NCBI RefSeq assembly: GCF_020520425.1
Contig: NC_079492.1
Span: 138,822,361 to 138,886,360, forward strand
DNA length: 64,000 bases
Reading direction: 5' to 3'
From: Spinacia oleracea
Taxonomy: Eukaryota; Streptophyta; Magnoliopsida; Caryophyllales; Amaranthaceae
Of this stretch, positions 11,405 to 24,640 are shown one piece after another. Within the stretch, counting starts at the first letter, position 1; the number at the start of each line of letters is the position of its first letter. Under the pieces are notes generated by a model. That model was given only the letters and a program-made list of their open reading frames with translations, was not told where the DNA came from and searched no databases. The translations under genes and the position numbers were made by a program.

Positions 11405-13677
11405 ATGGATTTGTTGAGCTATATTAAATGGAGTCTACCATTATATCCAATAATATTCTTCTTCCTGATTTCACTTGCAAAATCCAAACCATATAACAAA
11501 AACTTACCCCCTGGACCCTCTCCTTTCCCTATCTTTGGCAATCTCTTGCAAATGTTACCCAACATCACTAAACCTCACAAGTACTTCGCCGAGCTTGCTA
11601 AGACTCATGGTCCCATCATGAGTCTTCAGCTCGGTTCCACAACTGCCATTGTTGTTTCGACTTCCACGCTTGCTAAACAAGTCTTCCTTAAAAATCATGA
11701 CGCTTTCTCCTCACTTTATGATCTTGATGCTGTCCGAGCTCATGATCATGAAAAGTTCTCCATTGGTCCATTATCGGCCTCTTCCCCAATGTGGAAGGTC
11801 CTTCGGAAAATTTACAATACAAGATTGTTGAGTGACAAAATGCTAGAAACCATGCAAACACATAGGTATCGAAAGTTGGAGGAGTTGCTATGTTATATGA
11901 AAGAATGCTCGCAAACCAACACCATTGTCGATGTTGGACAAGCGGTATATGATGCTTCTTTTGATATGATATCTAGCACCATTTTCTCCATGGATTCGAG
12001 TTGTGATGTGAGGATAACAAAGATTAAGGATTTAATGGATTGCATCATTAAAGAGATAGGGAGACCTAACATAGTCGATTGTTATCCTCTTCTTAAAATG
12101 ATGGATCCACAACGTATAAGACATCGACTAACAGCTTATTGTGTTAAATTATTTAAGTTATTTGATGAAATTGTAGGCATGAGATTGAAGTCCAGGAAAG
12201 ATCAAGTGCACTCTTTAGGGTTGTACAATGATCTATTGGACGTAATCTTAGATGTTATGGAAGACCAAAGTGACGAAATCAATCGAGATCACCTCCACCA
12301 TCTACTATTGGTAAGTGCACTAATATATTACTATCGGCCGTTTATTAATGATCTTTACACTTTTTGTTTTAGTTCGTTTCATAATGTCTTTTACACTTTG
12401 TTTTATTCTATTTTTGGACATGAAAATTTATTATCTTACCCCATAATATTCACAATTTTCTACTCACTTTTTCTTACTTGATTAATTTCTTTTCTTACAC
12501 CTACCCACATTTTTACACATTTATTTTATTTTATCCATATTTTATTATATCAAACCTACTTTCCATTTTTATCTTAATATTTGTGCAAATAGTAACCGTG
12601 AAAATCTTTATGAATCGAATGCAATATGTATGTAATTCATAATAACATAACAAGATTTGTTTGTTTTTCACTATATTTAGTAAAAACTAACCTTTGGTTA
12701 AAGTTAGTGAAATGGAATAAATTTCTGATAATACTTAGACCATGTTTATTTTTGACCTTCTGTCAAGTGAAAATTAATTTTCTCTCATCCTTCTCTTTTT
12801 TCCACCGCATCTTCCACTAACCTGACATATTTTTTTACTTAAATCTCTTATTTTTTCTTCTATAATCTTGACTCAAGGTCACTAATTTCTCTTACCTATT
12901 TTTCACTTGACTTGAGGTCACATATACGACCAGAGTCAAATTAATTAATAATAGTTTGCCTCTTGCACACGTACTGTAAACATTGTACATAGTCATTTAA
13001 TTCTGTCAATTCTCACTTTACTCAAGTCAAATGTCAAGGTTGTGTATGCTCTTATATGTTAGGATCTCTTTGGAGCTGGAATGGATACAACATCAAAAAC
13101 AATGGAATGGGCGATGGCAGAGTTACTTCGAAACCCTGTCTTTCTACGCAAGTTACAAGAAGAATTAGACAGTGTAATCGGAAAAGGCAATACTATCATG
13201 GAATCACAGATCTCCAAACTTCCATACTTACAAGCAATTGTTAAAGAAACCTTAAGACTTCATCCGTCAGCTCCATTGTTACTTCCTCGCAAAGTGGAGA
13301 AAGACGTAGAAATTGATGGGTTTCAACTCCCAAAGGGTGCTATGCTTATAGTTAACGCATGGGCTATTGGCCGCGACCCAAATAATTGGGATGACCCGGA
13401 TTCGTTCATTCCGGAGCGGTTCATGGGATCGGAGCTTGACGTGAAGAGCCAATTTAATCAGCTATTTACATTTGGTGCAGGAAAGAAGATTTGCCCTGGG
13501 ATTCCTTTAGCCATGCGTATGATATCTTTGGTTTTGGGTAACTTGATTAGTTCGTTTAATTGGAAACTTGAAGACGTAGGGGAGCTTCAACAAGTTTTGG
13601 ACATGGATGATTTTTACGGAATTACCATAAAGAAGGCCAAGTCGCTACGTGCTCTTCCTATTAAACGTTCGTCATAG
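11405..13677 (+). CDS. Cytochrome P450, CYP76-type (P450-1), two exons
   Basis: Exon 1 11405-12310, intron 12311-13062 (GTAAGT...TTAG), exon 2 13063-13677; joined in phase 0 to 506 residues, a normal length for a microsomal plant P450. The start MDLLSYIKW was chosen because all three paralogs share it and because the longer upstream frame would run through the TATA box. Seen: an N-terminal membrane anchor (about 8-25), a proline hinge LPPGPSPFP, an I-helix AGMDTT (307-312) just after the splice, ExxR in KETLRLHP (E364, R367), PERF (419-422) and the heme loop FGAGKKICPG (439-448) with Cys446 as axial ligand. The usual Arg of the heme loop is Lys here. The overall sequence fits family CYP76, which oxidises monoterpenoids, phenolics or tyrosine derivatives at the ER. 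The substrate is not predictable. A polyadenylation-type AATAAA follows at 13723. Confidence 0.9.
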
Positions 13678-15658
13678 ACTATGATACGACAAAAAGTTAA
13701 ATGCAGAGTATTATCCGTATGCAATAAAATTAAAGTTTCAAAGACCTTAAGAATATGAACATGTAAGTATGTAACATTGTTTCCAGATTTACAATCTTTT
13801 AATTTTAAACCACTTTCAAAAGTCTCGCATTTACAACCCCCTAAATTGGTTGAAGCAACCCACATCTAGCATATACTTTGATTTCCTGGATGTGGCTAAT
13901 ACTAGATTACACTATTGCTGAATTCCTTCCTACGTACGTTATTGTCCCTAAGAGGGAAAAAACACCCAAAAAAAACAAATAAATAAAAAGAGCAACATCA
14001 TAACTTGTACAGTTGTACCCTTCCATAGAGCAATATTTTGTTTAAGGAAAGCTAAAAATGCGATTAGAAACTCGCATGCAAAACTTAGAGACGATGAAAT
14101 TGTAAGCAATTTTTGCAATTTGAACTTTAATCTGCCCTCTTTTCGGCAATAATCTTCTACATTGACTGCATCTTGCATTAATATTGGCAACATTTTTGTT
14201 CATCTTCATCTTGCTCTCCGTTAATTTTCCACTTAGGATGCGATCTTTAAGTAAGATTATGATGGATTGTTATTTTTTGTTTATGCTGTAATCTACTTAA
14301 TCAAATGTTCTGGTATCTATTTATAGTTTGTATTAGAGATAATTAATTGGATAATATTTGTGATTAGCGAGTTTGGTAGGATATATGTTGACCAGGAAGC
14401 ATGACACCAAAGCATGTCCTCCCATCTTCTGGCTGTCGCAAATAATGTTGTATTTCTTCATGATTAATTTATTTTAAAAGCATAGTTTAATTGATTACGT
14501 TGTTAATTTCTGTTAGCGGCTTCTATGATCTGATTTGCCTTCTACACACCCTATCGTTGTTGACTTATTTTGTGCCTAGTAATTTGGTCAGCATGCTTTA
14601 GACTTGGAATTTTTTGTGGACATTAGGCTGTTTTTTGTTCCATTGAGAAGAGTACGTTTCTGATACTAGATCTAAATGCATACGAATAAACGGTACATGT
14701 TTAAAAATATCATGAGAATTGAGAGTATATCTTTTTGAAATAGTTGGTGTTAACCATTCCTTTTCTTACTAACACGCACATACATTAACTAAACAAGACT
14801 ATGTGTTATCACTTGTGTTATTGTGTATATTGTCCTCTTTTTTGTTGGAAAAGTCAATATTAGTAAAACAAAAAGTCAAACTTAATACATAAATAATATA
14901 GGCACTACAACTCTACAAGTATTAAGAAAAGGAGAAAATGCAAATATATTTCCGGTTTACTCCGTAGTTTAGAAGAGAGAATATTTGTGAACAACTGGAC
15001 TTGACAAGGACAAAAGTCAAAGTTTAAAGTCCTGTGAACTACTTAATTGGAAATTTGCTGCCAAGCAAATAGAAACACCACAAAATTTGTCTGTACAGGC
15101 TTCTAACGGTTCAACCGCTTCAATCTAGCTAGCATGTTTGTTGTTCCCCAACGTCTGGTCTAAAAGAACTTGCACAGAGACTCGTAAAATGCATTTTATG
15201 TTTTGCAAGGACATAATAAATTAATGGAAAAAATTATACAAGTTCGTTCTTCTTTCTTTATGTGTAATCTTGTTTATTCTGAGTGTATAATTGATTAACG
15301 ACCAAACAATGCCCTGACATAGTAGAAATTGATTATCTCTGTTATATAAGTGAAGAGGTGATGTTATTTTAGTAAATCCACTTTTGTTGTCCTCTTTGGA
15401 TTACTAAAATACCACACACTTATAGAATATAGAATATAATGACAACATACTCAATAGGAAAAGCCCAAAGAAGCATTTTAATCACTCAATGCGTTCGGCT
15501 CTATCTAACTTATGTGTTTCTTATATCCGCACGTACGCATCACATTTATATTATATTTTTTGCATGTTAATTCAGGTTTAAATGTAATAACACGAATTTG
15601 TTCCGTATATTCGCACGCATTGCGTGCATATAAGACTAGTACCTTTTAACCATAAGAA
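13678..15658. other. Intergenic DNA after P450-1, no gene seen
   Basis: AT-rich with scattered short open frames that have no recognisable protein features. It includes the probable 3' UTR of P450-1 (AATAAA at 13723-13728). Nothing else can be supported. Confidence 0.5.
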
Positions 15659-16627
15659 TGGATGTTCAATACTCACTAACCACTAAAAGCCTTTAAGGGA
15701 GGGGTTCCCCTTAACATTGTCGTCCATTTTCAAAGTGTGTAGGCCGTTGACTTGGGTTGGGTAGCCCCAAGCCGGATTTCGGCTCGGTAGGGCCTTTTAT
15801 CCAACCTTATAAAAATATTATATAATTGATAAACGCAACCTCTTAATTACTACGTGTAAGAGACAAATTTCAATTATTTTAGATTGAGACTTGTAATTTC
15901 TGAAATCTCAAGCTATTATACCATTGGAGGAAAAATGAACCATTAACTTAGCTTGACAAATACTCTGTAGTTGCCATAAATTGATAAATATTTAATTGAC
16001 ATGTGGCCGGGCAATTAAGGCTAGTTTGAAAACATTGTAGTTTCATACGCAAGAAAGAAGAGAGAAAGTGTGTGCTCCAATCCAGTTTTCATTCATTGCG
16101 GCTTGCCCTAAAGAGAGGCAAAGCAAGGCATTATATACAGCCCTAAGTACTACACTTAACCAATGAAATAAGGACAGCTAGCATACAAGAGAATCAACCT
16201 AGAATAGCACACAATTGTGGCCCTAGGATCAGACACATGATGCTAGTGAGTATTGGATGTTCAATACTCACTAGCCACTAAAAGCCTTTAAGGAAGGGGT
16301 TCTCTTTAACATTCTCGTCCATTTTCAAAGTGTCTAGGCCGTTGACTTGGGTTGGGTAGGCCCAAGCCGGATTTCGGCTCGGTAGGGCCTTTTATCCAAC
16401 CTTATAAAAATATTATATAATTGATAAACGCAACCTCTTAATTACTACGTGTAAGAGACAAATTTCAATTATTTTGGATTGAGACTTGTAATTTCTGAAA
16501 TCTCAAGCTATTTAGTTATACCATTGGAGGAAAAATGAACCATTAACTTAGCTTGACAAATACTCAGTAGTTGCCATAAATTGATAAATATTTAATTGAC
16601 ATGTGACCGGGCAATTAAGGCTAGTTT
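15659..16627. repeat. Direct duplication of a ~370-bp sequence (15659-16027 and 16254-16627)
   Basis: The two copies are nearly identical, from TGGATGTTCAATACTCACTA to GGCTAGTTT. The second differs by a 5-bp insertion (TTTAG) and a few substitutions. They are separated by 226 bp of unrelated sequence with a TATA-like ATTATATACAG. The second copy begins inside the near-palindrome AGTGAGTATTGGATGTTCAATACTCACT. The copies do not have LTR-like TG...CA ends, so this looks like a segmental duplication or rearranged element rather than an LTR pair. Confidence 0.8.
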
Positions 16628-16750
16628 AAATAGCAAGCTTGTTGATTGCTAACTAGCCATTGAAAACGAATTAGATAGAAGTTGAAATAGCTATAAATCT
16701 TAAGGAATATGTAACAGAAGAAGTAAATTGTCAAATTAACTTATCATTGA

Positions 16751-18489
16751 TGTTGACCCACAGGGTTTTGATGATGACAGGCAAACTTAACTAATAAATG
16801 TTTAAGTTTCTATGCTAAGAAAATCAGGAGTTCCAGAGCAGGAACAAGAGAAGGCCAAAGCATGTAGACTTGGACAATCAGAGAAACTGATCAAGCATGC
16901 ATAAATAAGTTCCTGATGGGAACATGGTTCGAGAAGTTCCAGAGGTGGAACAACCAACATGCGGAGCAGCATGGAACATGAAGACAGGAAATAAGAGTTT
17001 ATTTTCTAGGATTCATGTAAGTATGTAGTAGCGTGAAAGGTAATGGAACAAGGTGTCAAAAGGAACTCGTGGAACTTAGAGTCAAAAGCATCTAAGAGTC
17101 AGTGAATATGTTGCATATTATTATCGTAATCTGTAGGGATTTATTTAGAGTTTTGTTTCTTAATAAATCTCTACTTGGTTAAGAGTTTTAGATAATATGC
17201 ACTAGTTATTTTAGGATAAGATTTAGTTTTAAATAAAAGATAAGTTTTAAATTAAATCAACTTTAATTAGGATTCTGATTTTAATTTCATCTTTTATTTA
17301 TTTTTATCTTACCTGCTTTTGGAAAATAAAGAGTCAAAATTTAAAATACGTATAATGAGTTTGTGAGTGTTGGAACTTGTAATGCAAGTTCCTGCACGAA
17401 CGAAATCTCATGTATTTATTTCACGTTTATGAAAAGGTTTTCAGTAAAATATTTTTGCATAAGAAAATAAATAAAAAGTGAGTTTTGGAAAAATATCTCC
17501 TGGATTATGTTTTGATAAAACGTTGCTTTTTCTCCAAGTATTTATTTTCTTTTTATTTCCTATTTTTACTCTAACTGTTTTACTGTAAACGTGGTATAAG
17601 TTGTGCCCAAGACTTTGACTGCTTTCTCCCCAAGTTTCTCCCCAACTAACTGATCATGGGTAAGTGCCTAGAAGTTAGGAAACTTACTGTTAGTGGAGGA
17701 ATTAGTGGGATTATGGTTAAGTCTTGTACACGCTATAAATAGAGGCTTATATCTTCATTCCAAAGTGTCTGACTTGTGTCATTCCATAAGGGTTGGCTGT
17801 GGAATAATGTTATAGAAGAATATGTTTTTCATTCAACATTTTTGAGCCAGTTCCTACGAGTTCCAAGTTCCTACGAGTGACATGTTCCCCATTGGTTTTT
17901 CACGTGCTACATTCTAGAGGGATACTAATCAATTATCAATCATCAATATTTTGAGAGTTGGTCAAGGGTTGAGTGAACTCTTGTAATGGGGAATTGGTCA
18001 AGGGTTTGAGTGAATTCTTGTATCAAGTTTTGGGCTGGAACTTGAGTGAGTTCCTGATGTGTATGGGGCAGGAGCGTGAATGAGTTCCTGATATGTATTT
18101 GGGTAGGCTTTGAGTGAAGTCTATGAGAGAGAAGCAGAGAGGCTTTGAGTGAAGTCTAAGAGTCAAGAGAGACTTCTAGGGAAGTCAGTGAGAGCGTAGT
18201 TGTTTGAGGGAACAACTATTGGGAACTTGAGTTCGTAGAGGAACTCAAGTAATGGCCAAGTTTCTTATAGGATTGTAACTGAGTTGTTGCCCTATATTGA
18301 AAAGAGTTTGAGTTGAAATCCCTAGTGGTTCGAGGTTTTCTTTCCAGTTGGCCCTGGAAAGTTTCCTCGTAAAATCTCTCTTGCATTGTTTCTCTACTTG
18401 CTTATGTTCTTTATAATTCCGCAAAAATTGGCTAGCAAGTTCCATATTACAATTCACCCCCCCTCTTGTAGTGTTCCATCCAAATAACA
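16751..18489 (+). repeat. 5' LTR of the LARD-type element
   Basis: TG...CA ends; 1739 bp; TATA-like GCTATAAATAGAGGC near 17732. It contains the recurrent GGAAC/GTTCC motifs that also pervade the interior. The antisense open frame at its end (18245-18490) is present in both LTRs and is not considered coding. Confidence 0.9.
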
Positions 18490-18490
18490 A

Positions 18491-18504
18491 TTGGTATCAG
18501 AGCC
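18491..18504 (+). other. Primer-binding site (initiator tRNA-Met)
   Basis: TGGTATCAGAGCCG immediately follows the 5' LTR. It is the standard plant Copia-type site complementary to the 3' end of initiator tRNA-Met, where minus-strand DNA synthesis starts. Confidence 0.85.
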
Positions 18505-21500
18505 GGAACTCGCTGATAAGCAGGCAACCCTGCTGAGTTAAGTTCCTGGAAGGAGGAACAATTACAAGAAACTTGATGAAAGGAACTCGATCCTACCCAT
18601 TCAAAGGAACAAGGCAGATCTGACTTTTATTGTTGAATAAAAGTCAGTCAAGGTGTAACAGGCGATCTTCTAAGGTAAATATCTATTCCTTTAGACCTTC
18701 TTTGTGTGCATACATTAATTTATTGTGTGTTCCTTGCATTGTTTCTAATGGAACTTCTGTTTTGTTTTGATTTAAAATTAAATTTGAAAAATCTAAAATC
18801 TATATTTAATAAATGATTTTTCAATTTATTTTTTCAAACTTCAGTACATTAAAATTATGTCAAGGAAACGTATTTTGAAAAATGCATATCTGTGGAACTC
18901 GGAGTTTTTAATTTTTAGGCAACAAAATATCCTACTTATTTTTTCTCTGCCTAAGAACTATTATTTTATATGCTTCATGAATATATTGAATATCATTTAT
19001 ATGAAGGCTTATTGTATCTTGGTAGTAGTTGTTGTGTTGATTATTTTCTTAACAGTTACTACTAACAAGAAGGGACCCAAATCTGTTGGGTTCCCTTGAC
19101 AAAGAAATTGGTACAGGAACAAACAAAGATGCACATTAATATGTCAGAGTTCCTATGAATATAAGTTCCACATTGAGGAACTCACTGGATCACTGTTGAC
19201 CCACGAGTTACACTTAGTAACTCATGAGGGTGTGACATTATTAAAGATACATTACATCAGCACCCCACTTCGGAACAAGGATCAAAATCCGAAGAGGAAC
19301 TTCTAGATAAAGGAACTCATTCCAGCACCATTCCAAGGAATAGATAAAGGCTGCAACTAAAAGATCCTTAATGATATATTTAAGGTAAACATCTAATGTT
19401 TGAGATCTTTATATGCATACGCTATTTATTTAACTCAAGTTCCTGACAACGTTTTATGAAAATTATTCAAATGTATTTTGAATTTGTTTAATCGATTTTG
19501 GATCTTCTCAAATATGTTTTTGTGAGACAAATTTCAGATTCTAAAATTGATTTTACATTTATGCATTATTTGTTTAATAAGAATGGTTCAAGGAACAAGA
19601 CAAAGGAACAATGCATATAGCCACTCTTGGAACTTGGTTTCCCTGCGAAGGGAACTTTATTCTTTGGGCTACATAATCTAATGTTATATCATTTATTGTC
19701 CAAAGAACGATTTTTCCATATATTATGAGTATATTGAATATTTATTACATGTATGCATGTTGAATCTTAGATCCAGCAGTTTAAAATAATCATTTTCTAA
19801 GATGCTAATGCTAAAAAGAAAGGAACTGAAATCATGTCAGGTTCCCAAGACCATTAATTGTTTACAGGTCTGTTAGTTTACAATTTTTGTATACTTTAAT
19901 CTTCTAAATTATGCTACTTAAATATATTTACTACTAATGCATGATTATGGAACGTAGTAGAAGAGAAATGATTTTTACAGGTTTATAACTCATGATTGAG
20001 TGTGTGTATGAAGTAAAGGAACAACATCAGAATTACACCAAGGAAAAATGAGTTGGAAATCCATTAGATTCGTTGGAATAGTGAAGAGGAACTCAGGCTC
20101 GGAACTTGGAACTTTAGATGTAAACTAGTTCCAGTTCCACCAGCATGTAAGTTCCTTCCAAATATGATGGGTCATATCAACGAATCAACTCACATGCACT
20201 ATATAATTGGAAGTCACTTTGAACATCTCAAAGGAACTCAATCATGTGAAATGCTAGTATGGTTGTTCCCTCATTTTACTTGTGTTAATCAATGTTGAAT
20301 TTTTTTATAAACCTGATTCTCTTAAATTATTGTGCAAACTAACCTTATTTGTTTTATAGGTTTTGTTTTGGAATTTAATATGTACAAAATGCATAATAAT
20401 AAGTTTCATTGATCAAAGGAACTCTTCCTAAGTTCTGGTGAAACAATCAGCGAACTCAAGGTTACAGTAACTTGATAAATGGTGCATAAACTATTTGATA
20501 GCAAATTTTTGGTGTCAAAGTTTTTCATGTACAAGTTCTTGGTTCTTGTTAACCTAAGTTCCATGGAATATATGTTTCATGTTTCTTTCGTGAAGTAACT
20601 TTTTCAGGAACATCATATTTTGTTATTATGTTGAGTATATATATATTTATTTTAGACTAACCTGCTAATCATAACTTTGCACAAAAGTACTACACTTGAG
20701 TGTTATTTTTTCCCAGATTACTCATATTAAAATAACTCAAGATGGAGAATGGTCATGAAGACCATAGGAACATGTTCTAGCTTACTTGTAACATGAAAAA
20801 TGAGGTGGCTACAACTAAGGGGGAACAACTCGTTATATCTCGACAATGATTGTTCTATGAAAGAAAATTCACTATTATCGTTTGGTTGCTACCTATAGTG
20901 GAAACTTATAACTTTTGACAGTTAAGGTAAGATTGGTTCCAAATAAAAAGTTGGTAAGTCAAGTTCCTGTTCCATTGTGAATTTTTATTGTCGAGTAATT
21001 AATGCACATTTGTTTAGAGTTTCCAAAATTATGTTTTCTCTGGTAATTTTAAAAATAAATTACATCATCAGTAATAAATGTCATAGTTGAAGGGAATCAA
21101 AGAGGGAACACATACTTTGTGGATCACAATTTGGTTCCTAACAATAATTTGATATTTCTAGGGGTTATTGAAGATGATCCAGAGTTTACAACAAATATAA
21201 AAATGTGCGTTGAAATAAGTGAATATATTACTTGTGATTGAAACTAACATGACTATTCCCAGCAACAGGTTAAAGTTTATTTCAATATTGAACTCGCAAG
21301 TTCCTGTAGAACTAATCGAGTTTCTAATGATAAAATATGTCACTATTAAAAGCAACAGTAGCCAGCTACATAAGCTCATGTCGAGGAACTTCAAACTAAG
21401 GTTCAAGTTCCAGTTCATGAAGCTGAAGATCAACTCGATCAATCAATATCATGCAACAAGTTCCACGACTGCTCTAGTAGTAGAGAAATTGCCAGATTCA

Positions 21501-24500
21501 TTTATCGAGTTCCTGTGTGCACTACAACATTCATTCAATCAATTTATCAATGACATCGACAAAGGAACTCAGAGAAGGTTGGTTCTTGAAAGGAACAACC
21601 AGTCAGAAAGGTATTGATTTTTAGGAGACTCTTTCTCCAGTAGCTTGTTTATAAGGTAATTATATATAATCCTATGTTGTTGCACATATGGGACGTAGGT
21701 TGTTCCAAACAGAAGATGACTTCTTTTTTTCTTATAAAGAACAATGTCAAGTCCCTTCTTGAAAACAGATTTTAAAATTAACATATTTTGTTTTCAAGAG
21801 AAACTGATTTATTAGTGATATATATACATAAATGTTGAACCTAACGAATTGTTTTATAAGGTTTCATTATCATAAGTGTTTATATGAACATGATGAAAGA
21901 ACACAACAACCACTCTCTTAATTTCTATAAAAATTAAATAGAGAGTGATATTTGAGATGATCAAATGACAAAAGCATGTCAAGGAACTTCTGAAGAATGA
22001 TTGACAATATTCGATTACACATGAATGTTTCCATAAGATGAGAGGGCATCAAGATGGTGGAACTAGCACTCTAGGAACTCGAACATAAAGTCATCAAAAT
22101 CAGTCTAGCACTTCAAAGAAATCATATACATGGTGAAAATTTATATAAGGTAAATTTTTCTTATTCATATCATAGCATGTTTTAATGCGTTATATTGTTA
22201 ACTTATTAATACAAGTGTACAAGTTTTGCAATGCATTATGTGAATATGCTTTCTTTATGATTTCATCTACTCATGGACTGTTTGGAGGATCAAGACTTAG
22301 TGAAGCATGACATGAGCATAACATAGTCTTTAACAAGAGTTTTGTTGATTTGGAACGCATACACATATTTAAATAAGGCACTTATGTATGCTTAAAGTAA
22401 ATGTGTCACACTTATATTTTGTGCTGTAAAAGGAAAACGCATTATAGCTTATTTTTCCAAAGAATTATTCTTCATGCATCATGAATTTTCTTTAAAAATC
22501 CTTCATATGAATGCATGTTATAATTTGGTTGTTGTACGTATTTATCACTGATTATATATTCTTTGGTACAACTAACAAATCTTTGTGTAAGTACTTTACT
22601 AAACTCATAAAGTAACATGAGCGTAAGAATGCAGAGACGCATCACACTCCCACAGGAACACGAGCAAGACTAGATGAAGGTTCCTAAGGGATGGTTGTGA
22701 GCCATACACAAAGCTTCAGAGGTATGATTGTTAAATTGTCCAATATTTAACCGCTAATAGACCAAATATTGCCATACCCATAGGTCTAAGCGAGAGGTTC
22801 CAATCAAATCCCCGAAAGTCGCATTTTACCATCCTATAACTCTTGATCAGAAGCACGAGAAAATGTGACTGGAACTCAGTATATTCAAGCTGGATATATT
22901 TTCCTTGAAGTTCCCCAAATATGGCAAAACTGTAAGTATTTAGCTTTTGGTAAAATTAATCCCACGCAATTCTTGTGTGTGAACATAGATCAGAATTGTA
23001 CATTGTGAAGGACTCTCCTAATTTCTCGTATTTTGGTTCATAATTACTTGTGCTAACTGATGAAAAGGTAAAAAGAAGAGTCATAAGCCATGTTATTTTG
23101 TGTGTTCCTATTACTAGTACGACAAGCAATTTTTTATATTTTTTCTTTTGATTCAATCTTCGTTTATTCTTTTTCCTTTACAATTTTTCGTATTTGCTTA
23201 ATGAAAGGACTTCTTGCCGATCTCAATTTTCCTCAAGGATGTTCCATCTTTTGTTAAGTTACACCCAATAAAATAAAATTTTATCTTTTAAATGTTTCAA
23301 TCTATCATAAACACCTAAAACACTTAAAATCTCTTTCACCTATATCCTAAAAGACTTATGCACCAATTAAGTTTTGTTCCTCACAAAAATGTTTCCCAAT
23401 ATTCTCTTACCATATCAACCTATTAGAAACCACAAAAGCCAAATCAATACCACACGTTGATTTATTTTTTCTCTTCAAAAACATTCTCAAAAATTCATCA
23501 CTATACAAAAACCCTCTACAAAATATTCCTCCTTTGTCACTAAATCGATGCAGCAACAATTGAGGGGGAACTAATGAGGAAGGTGATTAATAGAGCGTTA
23601 ATGTACATTTTGAAAAAAAAAAAGGGAGATGAAGAAAAAAAAAAAGGAGACAAAAGAAATCGAAAAAAAAAGGGGAATAAAAGGAGAGATATGTGAAAAT
23701 AGAAAGAGAAGGGATCATAAGTTCCTACAAGCATTTCAAGTTTCCAAGTTGAAATGCAAATGAAGCTGTCTATACCTTAAAGAATTATCTCAAAAATTAT
23801 GTAGTTCCTTCAAGATTCACATGAGAACTTACACCATAAATGTAAGTTCCTACAAAAATTGAATCAAGGAACTATCAAAAAGCTTCAAAGAATTTATACG
23901 TACTGCTAAAGAAGAATAGAAGAAAGAAAGGAACAACGGTGTATTTTATGGCGAGGATCTTCAGTTGAAAGTCCGTAAAGAAGGAGACATGCAGAGAAAC
24001 AAGTGACAAAGGAATACATTCATTAAAATCATGAGCCATGCCTAACCTTTACCTCATAAATTGCCTATCCCTGCAAAATACAAATTGATGGTGTTTATGT
24101 ATTTTGAAATAATTTTTCATTATTTTTATTTTGCTTTTCTGTTTTTTTTTTTTTTTTTGGGTGAACTTATTTCTTTCTTTTCTGCTTGTTGCTAAGGAAC
24201 ATTGGCTTATGATAATTTCTTTTCACTTTGAATTCTATTCGCTTGAGTATGATTGTCTAAACAGTACAATATTGAGGGAGATATTTTGCTTTGTCTCTGA
24301 TTCTGACTAACCATTCTCGTTAGTATGGTGCTGTGATGGGATTAAATTAATACTATTAGCTAAACCTTTTTGATGATGCCAAAAGGGGGAAAAGAAAGGC
24401 AAACATTGAAGGCAAAATATTTTGAGTTCCTAGTCTCAAATATCTGCTGAAAAGAAAGGCAAACATTGAAGGCAAAATATTTTGAGTTCCTAGTCTCAAA

Positions 24501-24626
24501 TATCTGCTTTTCTCAAGTATGTTACAACTATGTATATTCTTTTAACTCTTGTAAATATTTTGTTTTAAGATTTCTATGCATGTTGGATTTATTTTCTCTA
24601 TTAAGTTTGCTTGGTTTGTCATCACC
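18505..24626 (+). repeat. Non-coding interior of the LARD with degenerate ~700-bp repeats
   Basis: No long frame in any direction. Related blocks recur: AAGGTAAAYATCT near 18674 and 19384; TGAATATATTGAATATCATTTA near 18978 beside GAGTATATTGAATATTTATTAC near 19727 and a further weak copy near 22490; and CTAACAAGAAGGGACCC...GGGTTCCC near 19064 beside CTAAAAAGAAAGGAACTG...GGTTCCC near 19811. Between them lie purine-rich stretches dense in GGAACTC/GAGTTCC. Several blocks end in splice-donor-like AAGGTAA. The pattern suggests internal amplification of a common unit, now strongly diverged. Confidence 0.55.
24390..24508 (+). repeat. Perfect ~60-bp tandem duplication near the polypurine tract
   Basis: Two adjacent identical copies (starting 24390 and 24450) of a unit running from AAAAGAAAGGCAAACATTG to CTCAAATATCTGCT. 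It follows a first purine tract CCAAAAGGGGGAAAAG at about 24378, so the region has two polypurine-tract-like sequences, one here and one at 24630. Confidence 0.9.
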
Positions 24627-24640
24627 AAAAAGGGGGAATT
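24627..24640 (+). other. Polypurine tract of the LARD
   Basis: AAAAAGGGGGAATT directly abuts the 3' LTR TG. It is the expected primer for plus-strand synthesis. Confidence 0.85.

Noticed and set aside
18245-18490. 81-codon minus-strand frame at the LTR end (also at 26135-26380)
   Set aside because: Present only because it lies in both LTRs; no protein features, antisense to the element.
21158-21617. Overlapping plus and minus frames of 94-132 codons in the LARD interior
   Set aside because: No gag/pol or other domain; mutual shadows in non-coding sequence.
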